From: Candidatus Schekmanbacteria bacterium
GTDB taxonomy: Bacteria > CSSED10-310 > JACPHN01
Direction: 5' to 3'
NCBI GenBank assembly: GCA_016188575.1
Contig: JACPHN010000061.1
Span: 70,080 to 134,079, forward strand
DNA: 64,000 nucleotides
Shown: piece by piece, positions 44,922 to 54,564 of the stretch
Layout: every line of letters starts with the position of its first letter
Position numbering within the stretch: position 1 is the stretch's first letter
Position numbers and translations under genes: made by a program
Notes under the pieces: model-generated
What the model saw: only the letters and a program-made list of their open reading frames with translations
The model's database searches: none
What the model was told of the DNA's origin: nothing

Positions 44922-46010
44922 CTAGCGGCGCAGCGTCAGGAAACCCGCATCGATTTCCAGGTAGGCGCTCTTGAGCATGCACACCATCGGCAAGGCGATC
45001 AGCATGCCCATCACGCCGAGGACTTTCCCGCCGGCGATGATCGTGAGAATGACCGTGAGCGGATGAAGGTCGACGATACGCGCCACCACCAGCGGGACGA
45101 TGAAGACCATGTCGACGACTTGGGCGACGAAGTAGACGGCAGACCCGAACCATGCCGCGTCGGGTGTATCCATCACGAATACCGCGACAAGGATGCCGGG
45201 AACGGCGCCGATCAGCGGGCCGATGTACGGGATGAGGTTCATGACCGCCGCAAAGGCGGCGAGAAGCGCGGCGAAGTCAATGGACACGGCGCTCAGGCCG
45301 ATCCACAGGAGCAGCCCGACGACCACGCTCTGTGCGAGCTTGGCGCGGATAAAAGATCCGAGCTGCGTATTGATGCGATGAATGAGCGCCAGCGACGGCT
45401 CGAAATAGCGATTGGGCACCATTTGCAGCATCGACCGCTGGAACATCGCGGCATCTTTCAGGAGGAAGAAGGCCGTGAGCGGGACGAGGACCAGGATAAG
45501 CAGCACCGACGAGGCCACCGAAAAGGACCCGGCCAGGATCGGTCCGGCTATTTCCGAAAAGGACAGGGACTGCAGCCCGAGGTCGAGATCCGCCATCCAT
45601 GGAAACCGATCCGCGATGCTCCAGCGCCACTCCCCGATGCTGCGCTCGACCGCATCCTGAAGCCGCGGCAAAGCCGCCTTCAGCTCCATCGCCTGTTGGA
45701 CCACCGCGGGAGCCGCCACGCTGCCGATCACCGCGCAGCCGACGCCGAGGACAGCATAAAGGACAAGAATCGCGACGGCTCGCGAATACCCCCGCCGCTC
45801 CAGCCGCGCCACCGCCGGGTTGAGCACGTAGGCGACGACGATCGCCAGTAACGCGTTGCTCAGCATTCCTGGAACGCTAAAGAGGATCACGCCGACCGCG
45901 GCGAGGGCCGCGAGCAATGCGGCCACGCGCAGCCTGGAGCGGGTTTGCGCCGCCGGCGGCTGGCGCTGCGCGGCGCTCGTAGCACGCGATCGTTTCAGGT
46001 CGGCCATCAT
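44922..46010 (-). CDS. AI-2E-family (PerM-like) transporter
   Basis: 362 residues with about seven to eight transmembrane segments and the family's conserved LIPYIGPLIGAVPGILVAVF, FIVPLVVARIVDLHPLTVIL and the closing GVMGMLIALPMVCMLKSAYL. The family exports small molecules, with AI-2 export by TqsA and Na+/H+ exchange by some members reported; substrate here is unknown. Confidence 0.9.
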   Translation of the reverse strand: MMADLKRSRATSAAQRQPPAAQTRSRLRVAALLAALAAVGVILFSVPGMLSNALLAIVVAYVLNPAVARLERRGYSRAVAILVLYAVLGVGCAVIGSVAAPAVVQQAMELKAALPRLQDAVERSIGEWRWSIADRFPWMADLDLGLQSLSFSEIAGPILAGSFSVASSVLLILVLVPLTAFFLLKDAAMFQRSMLQMVPNRYFEPSLALIHRINTQLGSFIRAKLAQSVVVGLLLWIGLSAVSIDFAALLAAFAAVMNLIPYIGPLIGAVPGILVAVFVMDTPDAAWFGSAVYFVAQVVDMVFIVPLVVARIVDLHPLTVILTIIAGGKVLGVMGMLIALPMVCMLKSAYLEIDAGFLTLRR

Positions 46011-46052
46011 CCGGCGGGCACCCGTGGCGATTCAGAGCGCGCCGGCATCGGA

Positions 46053-46613
46053 CTACGTTCCTGTAGCTTGGGAGCAGGCATTGGATCCCTTGTCATTTGG
46101 CGCGGCCTGTTGCTCGTCGTCCTCGGCGCCGGCGCACAGGCGCTGTGCCAGCACGCTGGCGATTGCCATCGCGATCTTCACGCCGGCGTGCGGTTTGCGA
46201 TCAATGAGCTCGAGCAGATCCGGTTTGAAGAAGCCGATGAGCTGCGTCGGTCGCGCCGCAAGCGCGGTCGCGGATCGCTTTGCATGGTCCTCGACGAGAG
46301 CGACTTCCCCGAAGAAGTCGCCGACCTCGAGCAACGCGACTTCCCTGACCTCGTCTTCCTGGTCCAGGACGATGCGCACCGCGCCTTCGTGGATGACGTA
46401 CAATCCCAAACCGCGCTCACCTGTCCGGAAAACGGTCTCGCCGGCGGCATAGTGGCGCAGGTGTACAATACGCTCTACCAAAGAGAGCTCGAGACGCGAC
46501 AGATCGCGAAAAAGAACCGTTCCCTGCAGCGTGTCGCGGATGGTTTTCGCTCTGAAACGGCGATCCATGCTGCGGTAGATCGTCAACGCTTTCAGGTATT
46601 CCGCAATCGACAC
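46053..46613 (-). CDS. Cyclic-nucleotide-binding-domain protein
   Basis: 186 residues made of a single Crp-type cNMP-binding beta-roll (GTVLFRDLSRLELSLVERI, AAGETVFRTGERGLGLYVIH, VGDFFGEVALVEDHAKRSAT) preceded by about 40 residues and lacking a helix-turn-helix. The phosphate-binding GEVAL is present, with Arg nearby. It is probably a sensor or partner protein that does not itself bind DNA. Located 42 bp upstream of the AI-2E-type gene on the same strand, so likely cotranscribed. Confidence 0.85.
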   Translation of the reverse strand: MSIAEYLKALTIYRSMDRRFRAKTIRDTLQGTVLFRDLSRLELSLVERIVHLRHYAAGETVFRTGERGLGLYVIHEGAVRIVLDQEDEVREVALLEVGDFFGEVALVEDHAKRSATALAARPTQLIGFFKPDLLELIDRKPHAGVKIAMAIASVLAQRLCAGAEDDEQQAAPNDKGSNACSQATGT

Positions 46614-46802
46614 GTCGCTGGTTTCCAGGGAATGCGCCGGCCGGCCTCGCCAGGCGCTTGCCGGTATCGTATGATCGTTGGTTCGCAGGCGTCAACTGCG
46701 GGCGGCACTTTCGCCCCGGCGCCGGTGATGGTAGGCTCGGCTCCGCGCTTTTTTCGGCCGCCGTGTGGTGGCTGGACGGCTCGTTGCCCTTGGCGAGAAA
46801 GC

Positions 46803-47720
46803 ATGACCGAGAACCTTCCGGAGCTCCGCATCGGAATCGATCTCGGCGGTACAAAAATCGAGGCCTTGGCGCTCGACGGCGGAGGCCGCGAGCGGTATCG
46901 GCGCCGAGTGCCGACGCCGCGGCACGACTACGACGGCACCGTGGCCGCGATCGCCGAGCTCGTTGGCGAAATCGAGCACCACGTGGGCGCGGCCGGAACG
47001 GTGGGCGTCGGCATCCCGGGTGCGATGTCCGCGGCGACGGGCCGGATCAAGAACGCCAACTCGACATGGCTGATTGGCCGCGACCTGGCGGGCGACCTCG
47101 CGAAACTCCTCGACCGTCCCGTGCGGCTCGCCAACGACGCCAACTGTTTGGCGCTGTCCGAAGCGATCGACGGGGCCGGCGCCGGTGCCGAGGTGGTGTT
47201 CGGGGTCATCCTGGGGACCGGGGTCGGCGGCGGTATCGTGGTCCACAACCGGGTGCTCGCGGGAGCCAACGCCATCGCCGGGGAGTGGGGCCACAATCCT
47301 CTGCCCTGGCCGAAACCAGACGAGATCCCCGGGCCGAGCTGTTATTGCGGGCAGCGAGGTTGTATCGAGACCTTTCTGTCAGGGCCTGGCATGGCCGCCG
47401 ACTACTCGGTGCTCACGGGCAGCGACAAGACGGCACTCGAGATCAGCCGCGCTGCGACTGCCGGTGACGCCGCCGCGCAGGCTTGCATCGAGCGCTACGC
47501 GGAGCGCCTGGCGCGCGCCCTGGCCAGTATCGTCAACGTTCTCGATCCCGATGTCATCGTGCTCGGAGGTGGAGTCTCCAGGGTGGCGGGGCTGTACGGC
47601 CAGGTTCCCAGGCACTGGGGTCGCTACGTGTTTTCCGACACCATCGCGACGGTCCTGCGCCCCGCGGCACACGGCGACGCGAGCGGAACGCGTGGAGCCG
47701 CCTGGCTCTGGCAGCGCTGA
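46803..47720 (+). CDS. ROK-family sugar kinase, fructokinase-like
   Basis: 305 residues: ATP loop GIDLGGTKIEALAL, VGVGIPGAMS, NDANCLALSEA with the catalytic Asp, GTGVGGGIV, GEWGHNPLP and the zinc motif CYCGQRGCIETFLSGP. This arrangement is that of Mak/NagK-type kinases, phosphorylating fructose, mannose or N-acetylglucosamine. Start ATG at 46803; the long open frame upstream is antisense to the cNMP-binding protein and not coding. Confidence 0.9.
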   Translation: MTENLPELRIGIDLGGTKIEALALDGGGRERYRRRVPTPRHDYDGTVAAIAELVGEIEHHVGAAGTVGVGIPGAMSAATGRIKNANSTWLIGRDLAGDLAKLLDRPVRLANDANCLALSEAIDGAGAGAEVVFGVILGTGVGGGIVVHNRVLAGANAIAGEWGHNPLPWPKPDEIPGPSCYCGQRGCIETFLSGPGMAADYSVLTGSDKTALEISRAATAGDAAAQACIERYAERLARALASIVNVLDPDVIVLGGGVSRVAGLYGQVPRHWGRYVFSDTIATVLRPAAHGDASGTRGAAWLWQR

Positions 47721-47880
47721 TCGCGCGGCGCGAATCCTGGGCAAGAACCAGCCAGGGATGATTGACAACGGCGGCTCTCGGGGGAATAGTGCCGCGTAGA
47801 TGGAGATCGCCCGCGTGGCCCGCCCCGAGAAGAAGCGACCGTCAACTACCCCGGCCTGAAGGCCGGAGCTTGCTCCGGAG
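47721..47880 (+). other. Upstream flank of the IscB locus
   Basis: No gene. The hairpin CCGGCCTGAAGGCCGG at 47851-47866 is followed by GGAGCTTGCTCC (47865-47876), the sort of small hairpin seen at the left end of IS200/IS605-type elements. The guide segment of the omega-RNA would come from sequence flanking this end. Confidence 0.55.
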
Positions 47881-48165
47881 GAAGGTCGCAAGTCGCAAGG
47901 CTTGCATTTTGACCAGACCAAGTTGTTGAGATTGGCAATCGTTGAAACAGATGCGTTGGGCAGAAAGCAGAAGTAACACTCCGAGGTGCTTCCTCAGCCT
48001 CGGATACTGCAAGTGCGCGTTGCAGACAAGTCGTAGGGTCGACACGAAACGGATGTGCACAGAGGGCTGCTGTTCAACAGGGTCGAGGGGAGACCGTCGA
48101 GCAAGCCAGCTTGGCGGCGTCACAAGCCCTTTACGGGGACCTCTTCGGAGGTATTGGAGGTCACG
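47880..48165 (+). ncRNA. Candidate omega-RNA of IscB
   Basis: Non-coding leader of about 285 nt directly before iscB, where IscB omega-RNAs are encoded. It is rich in helices: CCGAGG...CCTCGG around 47979-48003, CTGCAA-GTGCGCG-TTGCAG at about 48009-48027, and ACCTC-TTCG-GAGGT at 48139-48152 close to the start codon. The CACAAGCCCTTTACGGGG stretch is also in keeping with omega-RNA scaffolds. The 5' boundary and guide cannot be fixed by eye; the 3' end may extend to the iscB start. Confidence 0.65.
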
Positions 48166-49611
48166 ATGGTTTTCGCGCTAGACAAGCGCCAACGGCCGCT
48201 GATGCCGTGCACGGAGAAGCGAGCGCGCAAGCTGCTTGCGGGAGGCCGCGCGCGGGTGCATCGCCTGCATCCCTTCACCATCCGCCTGGTCGATCGCGTC
48301 CTCGAGGACAGTGTGGTCGCACCGGTGCGCCTGAAACTCGATCCGGGTGCCAAGACGACCGGTGTCGCGATCGTCCGCGACGGAAGAAGTGCCGAGTTTC
48401 GAGTGCTGAGCACTGAGAAAGGCCAAGGCCAAGAGGAAGACCCGCGTCTTTCTTCTTCTTCACTCAGCACTCGGGACTCAGCACTCAGCACTTGCATCGT
48501 CCTCCACCTGGCCGAGATCGAGCATCGCGGTGAAACAGTACGCAAGCACATCGAGCAGCGGAGCAACTATCGGCGGCGCCGGCGATCCGTCAACTTGCGC
48601 TATCGAGCTCCGCGGTTCGACAACCGACGACGGTGCGAGGGATGGTTGCCACCAAGTCTTCGCTGCCGGCTCGACAACGTGCTCGCTTGGGTCGGCCGCT
48701 ATCGAAAACTCTGCCCGATCGGCGCCGTGTCCGTCGAGACCGTGCGGTTCGATACGCAGGCGATGCAGAACCCCGAAATCGCTGGTATCGAGTACCAGCA
48801 GGGCGAGCTCGCTGGCTATGAGCTTCGGGAGCACACATGCTTGCTGGAGAAGTGGGGCCGACATTGTGCCTACTGCGGCGCCGAGAATGTGCCGCTACAA
48901 ATCGAGCACATCGTGCCCAAGGCGGGCGGCGGCAGCGACCGCGCGAACAACCTCACCCTGGCGTGCCGGTCGTGCAACGAGCGCAAGGGTCGTCTGGACG
49001 TACGGGAGTTTCTTGGGAGCGACAGCAATCGACTCGCGCTTGTTCAGGCGAACGCCAAGGCGCCGCTGGCTGCCGCGGCCGCGGTCAATGTTACACGCCG
49101 AGTCCTCTGGCAGGCGCTCGAAAACACGGGGCTGGACCTCGAGGTCAGTAGCGGCGGTCGAACCAAGTGGAATCGCTCGCGGTTCGGCATTCCGAAGACG
49201 CATGCCCTCGATGTCGCCTGCGTAGGGGTGGTCGAACGCGTGGCAGGCTGGCAAAAACCCGTGCTTGCCATGAAGGCCTGTGGCCGCGGCAGTTACCAGC
49301 GAACACGTGTCGACAAGTTCGGCTTCCCGCGCGGCTATTTGATGCGGCAAAAGCGCGTCCACGGTTTTGCAACCGGCGATTTGGTTCGTGCGATAGTGCC
49401 ACGAGGCAAGAAAGCCGGCATGTACGTAGGGCGCGTCGCCGTAAGGGCCTCGGGTAGCTTCAACGTCCAGACAGACGCGGGTACCGTTCAAGGCGTTTCG
49501 CACAAACACTGTCGTCTGCTCCAGCGAGCGGATGGCTACACCTACAGCCAGAGAAAGAGGCGCTTCCTCCACCGGCTGAACCCGGTGGTTTCCGCGCCGG
49601 AGATCGGATGA
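48166..49611 (+). CDS. iscB: IscB RNA-guided nuclease (Cas9 ancestor)
   Basis: 481 residues with every IscB module: N-terminal PLMP domain (PLMP at residues 11-14), RuvC-I with Asp59 in LKLDPGAKTTGVAIV, Arg-rich bridge helix (~128-156), RuvC-II with Glu191 in VSVETVRF, HNH with CAYCG, IEHIVPKAGGGSDRANNLTL (His248) and CRSCNERKG, RuvC-III with Asp349 in HALDVACVG, and the C-terminal TAM-interacting region. It should nick or cut DNA guided by the omega-RNA encoded upstream. Residues ~74-110 are a Ser-rich insertion between RuvC-I strands, encoded by a palindromic repeat. ATG at 48166 has TTGGAGG. No TnpA transposase is nearby. The stop overlaps the next gene's ATG. Confidence 0.94.
   Translation: MVFALDKRQRPLMPCTEKRARKLLAGGRARVHRLHPFTIRLVDRVLEDSVVAPVRLKLDPGAKTTGVAIVRDGRSAEFRVLSTEKGQGQEEDPRLSSSSLSTRDSALSTCIVLHLAEIEHRGETVRKHIEQRSNYRRRRRSVNLRYRAPRFDNRRRCEGWLPPSLRCRLDNVLAWVGRYRKLCPIGAVSVETVRFDTQAMQNPEIAGIEYQQGELAGYELREHTCLLEKWGRHCAYCGAENVPLQIEHIVPKAGGGSDRANNLTLACRSCNERKGRLDVREFLGSDSNRLALVQANAKAPLAAAAAVNVTRRVLWQALENTGLDLEVSSGGRTKWNRSRFGIPKTHALDVACVGVVERVAGWQKPVLAMKACGRGSYQRTRVDKFGFPRGYLMRQKRVHGFATGDLVRAIVPRGKKAGMYVGRVAVRASGSFNVQTDAGTVQGVSHKHCRLLQRADGYTYSQRKRRFLHRLNPVVSAPEIG
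48390..48491. repeat. Palindromic insertion inside iscB
   Basis: GAGTGCTGAG at 48401-48410 and its complement CTCAGCACTC at 48463-48472, the latter followed by a second CTCAGCACT. Between them is a purine-rich then pyrimidine-rich stretch. It adds about 36 codons in frame to RuvC-I. Confidence 0.75.
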
Positions 49612-51011
49612 GCTTACGACTGCTCGCAGAAGCTGCCGATACCCCGGCGACGCCGATCACGATCGACGCGTTGACGCAGTATTTTCACCGCTGTGGAAAG
49701 CCTCGTGCCGCCTGGAGGGTCGGAGCGGAAATCGAGCTTATTGCTGTTTCCGGGGCCAGCGGACGGCAACTGCCCTACCTGACCGCCAGTGGAGTCGAGG
49801 CGTTGCTCGAGCGCCGCGCGGCCGACTTTGCCTGGTCCGTCCATCGCGAGGACGGGCACGTCGTGGCGCTGACGCGGGAGACGACGGCGCCCGGCGCGGT
49901 GGCAGCCGATCGCAGCGGCCGCTACGTTATCAGCCTGGAGCCCGGGGCGCAGCTCGAGCTGGCGACCCCGCCGGTAACCCACCTCGCGACTCTTGCCGCG
50001 GCGCTCGCGCAACACCGCGCGGAGCTGCGGGCCGTGGCGGGCACGAGCGCGACCGAGTATCTCGGGATCGGCTTCACACCGTTTTCGTCCGAACCGGACA
50101 TTGGCATGACGACCCGCGCCCGCCACCGCATCATGGCCGCCTACTTGCCAACGCGCGGAAACCTGGCGCTGAGCATGATGAAGGGCACCGCCAGCGTGCA
50201 GGTAGCGGTCGACTACAGCGATGAGGCCGATGCCTGCAAGAAGCTGTGGTGCGCGCTATGCCTGTCGCCACTGTGCACGGCGCTGTTCGCGAACAGCCCC
50301 ATTGCGGGTGGGCGTGACACCGGGATGGCGTCCTACCGCGGCCACATCTGGCTCAACACCGATCCCGATCGCGCCGGATTGCTCGGGGATGTCGTGGAGG
50401 AAGGCGCGTTTTCTTTTGCCCGCTGGACGGAATTTCTGCTCGATGTGCCGATGATGTTCTACGCCGTGGGCGATCAGTGGGAACCGGCGCTTGGCCGCAC
50501 CTTCCGCGACTATATGCGCGCCGGGTTGCGTGGGACGATGCCCACCCTGGACGATTGGGAGACGCACCTCACTTCGGTGTTTCCCGAAGTTCGCCTCAAG
50601 CAGTACATCGAGATCCGCGGCGCGGATTCGGTGCCGCTGCCCATGGCGGCAGGGGTTCCGGCGCTGTGGAAAGGCGTGATGTACGACGACGCGGCGCTGG
50701 CGCAGGCGCAGGGGCTTGCCCGCGAGCTGTCGCGGGATCGCGCCGCGCTGTTTCACCTGGCGATTCACCAGGGCCTGCGGGGTGTGCATCGCGGGCGCAG
50801 CCTGGGACAGTGGGTTCGCGAGCTACTGGCGATCAGCGCGCGTGGGCTCGCCAATCAGTCCGTCGCCACGGGGCTGGAGGACGAGCGAGCCTTGCTGGAG
50901 CCGCTGTTGGCGGCGGCCGAGGCAGAACGTAGCCCCGCGGAGCAGATTCGCGAGCGCTGCCGCAACGGTGTCATCGAGCCCGCGGCGGTGCTCGAGCTCT
51001 GCCGCTTCTGA
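49608..51011 (+). CDS. gshA: Glutamate-cysteine ligase, GCS2 (plant/alphaproteobacterial) type
   Basis: 467 residues. The GCS2 signature features are VGAEIELI, GRYVISLEPGAQLELATPP, YLPTRGNLALSMMKGTASVQ, KQYIEIRGADSVPLPM and a long C-terminal helical part. It makes gamma-glutamylcysteine, the first step to glutathione or, if of the EgtA branch, to ergothioneine; no egtB or gshB is nearby, so the pathway is open. ATG overlaps the iscB stop (ATGA). Confidence 0.85.
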   Translation: MSLRLLAEAADTPATPITIDALTQYFHRCGKPRAAWRVGAEIELIAVSGASGRQLPYLTASGVEALLERRAADFAWSVHREDGHVVALTRETTAPGAVAADRSGRYVISLEPGAQLELATPPVTHLATLAAALAQHRAELRAVAGTSATEYLGIGFTPFSSEPDIGMTTRARHRIMAAYLPTRGNLALSMMKGTASVQVAVDYSDEADACKKLWCALCLSPLCTALFANSPIAGGRDTGMASYRGHIWLNTDPDRAGLLGDVVEEGAFSFARWTEFLLDVPMMFYAVGDQWEPALGRTFRDYMRAGLRGTMPTLDDWETHLTSVFPEVRLKQYIEIRGADSVPLPMAAGVPALWKGVMYDDAALAQAQGLARELSRDRAALFHLAIHQGLRGVHRGRSLGQWVRELLAISARGLANQSVATGLEDERALLEPLLAAAEAERSPAEQIRERCRNGVIEPAAVLELCRF

Positions 51012-51077
51012 GGTATCGGCGTGCGCGCCGGCTGGGCATCGAGGCACCGCACGGCCGCACCTCGGGAAATCCGACAT

Positions 51078-51106
51078 TTGACATTGCTCGCCGCACGGAC
51101 TATAGT
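51078..51106 (+). promoter_or_regulatory. Sigma-70 promoter of rplM-rpsI
   Basis: TTGACA (51078-51083), 17-bp spacer, TATAGT (51101-51106): near-consensus. The start near 51113 gives a leader of about 48 nt with GGGGAAG before the rplM ATG. Confidence 0.85.
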
Positions 51107-51160
51107 GCTCGTGCTGCAACGAGGTGGCGCTCCAGAGCGCGATTATTTGGGGAAGTAAAC

Positions 51161-51628
51161 ATGAAGATGACGACCCATGTCGGCCCGACCGACATGAAGG
51201 AAACCTGGTACCTGCTCGATGCCGAGGGAAAAACGCTCGGACGGCTGTCCAGCCAGATCGCCCTGCTCCTGCGTGGCAAGCACCTGCCGTCCTACACGCC
51301 ATCGTCATCACCGAAGACACACTGCATCGTGGTCAATGCGGGGAAGGTGGTGCTGACGGGCGACAAGCTGCACGGAAAGCTATACCACCGATTCACGGGC
51401 TACCCCGGCGGGATCCGGACGAGAACCGCGGGCGAGATTTTCGCCACCAAACCGACCCAGTTGTTTCGTCTCTCCGTCCAGCGGATGCTGCCCAAGAACT
51501 CCCTGGGCCGGGCGCTGCTGAAAAACTTGGTCGTCTACGCCGGCCCGGAGCATCCGCACCAGGCACAAAAGCCAAGTCCGCTGGCGTTGACCGAGAACGG
51601 CGAGCTGAAGTATCCGTTTGGAGCCTAA
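51161..51628 (+). CDS. rplM: 50S ribosomal protein L13
   Basis: 155 residues with typical L13 stretches WYLLDAEGKTLGRLSSQIAL, YHRFTGYPGG and MLPKNSLGRALLKNL. Part of the large-subunit core. Two ATG codons lie close together; the first has the better spacing from the ribosome site. Followed by rpsI after 21 bp, the usual pair. Confidence 0.97.
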   Translation: MKMTTHVGPTDMKETWYLLDAEGKTLGRLSSQIALLLRGKHLPSYTPSSSPKTHCIVVNAGKVVLTGDKLHGKLYHRFTGYPGGIRTRTAGEIFATKPTQLFRLSVQRMLPKNSLGRALLKNLVVYAGPEHPHQAQKPSPLALTENGELKYPFGA

Positions 51629-51649
51629 TCAATCAATCTGAGGGAAAGC

Positions 51650-52072
51650 ATGGGCAAGCGCGTCAGGTACAATGCACCCGTAGACGAGCCGATCTCCCAC
51701 GGCGATGGCGGTCGAAAGACGGCGGTCGCGCGGGTGTGGATGCGACCGGGCAACGGCAAGGTAATGATCAACAATCGGCCGATCGAGGTCTACTTCGGTC
51801 GCGACACGCTGCGGACCCGGGTCAAGCAGCCGCTCGAGCTCGTCGGGCTGCTCACTCATTTCGACATCCGCGTCCGGGTAGCGGGTGGCGGTACGTCCGG
51901 CCAGGCCGATGCGATCCGACATGGGATCACAAACGCTCTACTGGACTACAACGACGAGCTTCGTAAGGAGCTCAAGCGCGCCGGATTGATCACGCGGGAT
52001 GCGCGAGAGAAAGAGCGCAAGAAGTACGGCCAGCGCGGTGCTCGCGCTCGGTTCCAGTTCTCGAAACGGTAG
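51650..52072 (+). CDS. rpsI: 30S ribosomal protein S9
   Basis: 140 residues. [20 protein letters not shown], the [20 protein letters not shown] segment and the basic C-terminus ending RARFQFSKR, whose last Arg contacts P-site tRNA, identify it. The first 20 residues are a longer N-terminal tail than in E. coli S9, but GAGGGAAAG before ATG 51650 supports this start. Confidence 0.97.
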   Translation: MGKRVRYNAPVDEPISHGDGGRKTAVARVWMRPGNGKVMINNRPIEVYFGRDTLRTRVKQPLELVGLLTHFDIRVRVAGGGTSGQADAIRHGITNALLDYNDELRKELKRAGLITRDAREKERKKYGQRGARARFQFSKR

Positions 52073-52231
52073 ACGTGGTCCAAGGCGGCTCCACGTACCA
52101 GAAAATCCCGTCCCCCCGGGCATGGAAGCGTTGCGAGCGCGCTGCGCTCGTGAGTCAACGCTGCGTTCGCTTGTGGCCGTGGCGCTGTGCAAGCGGATGT
52201 GTGTCATGAATGGGAAGTGAAAGGTCAAGAA

Positions 52232-53083
52232 ATGGCTCAAGTTGCGATGCGTCAATTGCTCGAGGCCGGTGTCCACTTCGGTCACCAGAGCCGGCGCTGG
52301 AACCCCAAGATGGGCGCTCACATTCTCGGCGTCCGCAATGGGATCCACGTCATCAATCTACAGCACACGATGAAGGGGCTGGCGAGCGCCCACAACTTTG
52401 TGCGCGACATCGCCGCCAACGGCGGAGAGGTGCTGTTCGTGGGCACCAAGAAGCAGGCGCAAACCGTCATTGAAGAGGAAGCGCGGCGGTGTGAATCGCC
52501 CTTCGTGGTGAATCGCTGGCTCGGTGGCCTGCTCACCAATTGGATCACGGTGCGCCTCAGCGTGGATCGGCTGAAACGCCTCGACGCGATGTTCGAGTCC
52601 GATGAGTGGGAGGTGACCACCAAGAAAGAGAAGCTGGTACTGCAGCGCGAGCGCGACAAGCTCCGCTCGAATCTGTTTGGCTTCGAGAATCTCGATAATC
52701 TTCCCGACGCCGTTTTCATCGTCGATCCGAAGAAAGAACATATCGCAATCAAGGAAGCCAGGCGGCTGACCATTCCGATTGTCGCCATTCTTGATACCAA
52801 CTGCGATCCGGACGTCGTCGACGAGGCGATTCCCGGCAACGATGACGCCATACGCTCCATTCGCCTCATCACGGGTCTGGTCGCGGACGCCGTGAAGGAG
52901 GGAAAGACGATATGGCGTGAACGCCGCGCGGAAACGGAGAAGACCTCGGCCCAGACGGAAGAGTCGGCGGTTCTTTCCGAGGCGGCGCTCACCGCGGCCA
53001 CGGAGGTTGCCGAGCAAGAAATGGCTGTCGCCACCGGTAGCGACCACGACGCCGACGAACCCGAGGCATCCGACGAAGCCTAG
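52232..53083 (+). CDS. rpsB: 30S ribosomal protein S2
   Basis: 283 residues. [20 protein letters not shown], the [14 protein letters not shown] motif and [20 protein letters not shown] are typical, followed by a Glu/Ala-rich acidic tail of about 45 residues. The start at 52232 follows AAAGGTCAAGAA; an open frame from 52187 adds an unlikely extension. It begins the rpsB-tsf-pyrH-frr translation-factor operon. Confidence 0.97.
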   Translation: MAQVAMRQLLEAGVHFGHQSRRWNPKMGAHILGVRNGIHVINLQHTMKGLASAHNFVRDIAANGGEVLFVGTKKQAQTVIEEEARRCESPFVVNRWLGGLLTNWITVRLSVDRLKRLDAMFESDEWEVTTKKEKLVLQRERDKLRSNLFGFENLDNLPDAVFIVDPKKEHIAIKEARRLTIPIVAILDTNCDPDVVDEAIPGNDDAIRSIRLITGLVADAVKEGKTIWRERRAETEKTSAQTEESAVLSEAALTAATEVAEQEMAVATGSDHDADEPEASDEA

Positions 53084-53151
53084 CCCCCACGCGCCTGCCG
53101 TGACCACGCCACGGGCACGGTCGCGGTACTGCGAGGAAAGAGAGGATAGCG

Positions 53152-53748
53152 ATGGAGATTTCTGCTGACCTGGTGAAGGAGCTCCGGTCGAAGACTGGCG
53201 CGGGCATCATGGATTGCAAGGCGGCGCTGAAGGAAACGCAGGGCGATCTCGCGAAGGCAGTGGACTGGCTGCGGATGAAAGGGCTCAAGACGGCCGAAAA
53301 GCGTATCGGCAAGTCTGCCAAGGAAGGACTGGTAGACTCCTACATCCATCCGGGCGGGCGGATTGGAGTCCTTCTCGAGCTGAATTGCGAAACCGATTTC
53401 GTGGCCCGGACCCCGCGTTTTCAGGAGCTGCAGAAGGACCTGATGCTGCAGGTTGCGGCGTCTTCGCCTCGTTATGTCAACAAGGAGGATGTTCCCGCGG
53501 ACGTGCTCGGGAAAGAGCGCGAGATCTTGCGGGCCCAGGTGGCCGAAAGCGGCAAGCCGGCGGCCATCATCGAAAAGATCGTCGAAGGCCGCCTGGAGAA
53601 GTTTTACGAGGAGTGGTGCTTGCTCGAGCAGCTCTTTGTGAAGGACCAGAACACCAAGATCAAGGACGTTGTCAAGCAAGCGATCGCCCAGTTGGGCGAG
53701 AACATCGCCGTCCGCAGGTTTACTCGCTATCAGCTCGGACAAGAGTGA
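53152..53748 (+). CDS. tsf: Translation elongation factor Ts
   Basis: 198 residues, the short EF-Ts form with one core subdomain: UBA-like [20 protein letters not shown], the TDF-contact [15 protein letters not shown] and a C-terminal [18 protein letters not shown]. It is the nucleotide exchange factor for EF-Tu. GAGGATAG precedes ATG 53152. Confidence 0.97.
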   Translation: MEISADLVKELRSKTGAGIMDCKAALKETQGDLAKAVDWLRMKGLKTAEKRIGKSAKEGLVDSYIHPGGRIGVLLELNCETDFVARTPRFQELQKDLMLQVAASSPRYVNKEDVPADVLGKEREILRAQVAESGKPAAIIEKIVEGRLEKFYEEWCLLEQLFVKDQNTKIKDVVKQAIAQLGENIAVRRFTRYQLGQE

Positions 53749-53788
53749 AGCGAGGGCGCCAGGCAAACCCGCCGAGGATCGGGACGTC

Positions 53789-54562
53789 ATGGATGATGGC
53801 AAGGCAGTGACGCACGAGGAACCGGCTGCCGGTCGCTCTGGCAATCGTTATAACCGCATCCTGGTCAAACTTTCTGGCGAAGCACTGCTCGGGCGGCAGG
53901 CCTTTGGAACTGACCCCGAAGTGGTGGACTACGTGGCTGGAGAGATCTACGACGTGTGGCAGCACGGCGTGGAAACGGCGCTCGTGATCGGCGGCGGCAA
54001 CATCTTTCGTGGGGTCAAGGCCGCGGCCCGCGGCATGGATCGCGCGACCGCCGATTACGTCGGCATGCTCGCCACGGTCATGAACGCGATCACCATTCAG
54101 GAGGCGCTCGAAAAGCTGGGCGTGGTAACCCGCGTGCAGAGCGCGATCTCGATGAGCCAACTGGCGGAACCCTACATCCGGCGGCGCGCCATCCGCCACC
54201 TCGAAAAAGGGCGGGTCGTCATTTTTGCCGCGGGTACCGGGAACCCCTACTTCACGACCGATACCGCGGCTGCCCTCCGCGCCATGGAGATCGGCGCGGA
54301 GATCATGATCAAGGCGACCAAGGTCGACGGCGTCTACACCGCGGACCCCCAGACGGATCCCGCGGCCCAACGCTTGGAGTCACTGTCGTACGACGATATG
54401 ATCATTCGCGAGCTAAGGGTGATTGATCTCACCGCGGTCACGCTCTGCAAGGATAACGGTCTGCCACTGGTCATTTTCGACCACCGGCAGAAGGGAGCGC
54501 TGCGGCGGCTCATTGCCGGCGAGACGGTCGGCTCTCTCGTCAGTGTGAAGGGAGGAACGTGA
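53789..54562 (+). CDS. pyrH: Uridylate kinase (UMP kinase)
   Basis: 257 residues. [42 protein letters not shown] and [10 protein letters not shown] are the hexameric bacterial UMP kinase motifs. ATG at 53789 is preferred over upstream codons that run into tsf. It ends in GGAGGAACGTGAG, so its stop overlaps the frr ribosome site region. Confidence 0.96.
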   Translation: MDDGKAVTHEEPAAGRSGNRYNRILVKLSGEALLGRQAFGTDPEVVDYVAGEIYDVWQHGVETALVIGGGNIFRGVKAAARGMDRATADYVGMLATVMNAITIQEALEKLGVVTRVQSAISMSQLAEPYIRRRAIRHLEKGRVVIFAAGTGNPYFTTDTAAALRAMEIGAEIMIKATKVDGVYTADPQTDPAAQRLESLSYDDMIIRELRVIDLTAVTLCKDNGLPLVIFDHRQKGALRRLIAGETVGSLVSVKGGT

Positions 54563-54564
54563 GT

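Noticed and set aside
45945-46802. Long N-terminal extension of the ROK kinase
   Set aside because: The open frame upstream of 46803 is antisense to the cNMP-binding gene and resembles no protein; the ATG at 46803 precedes the conserved ATP loop.
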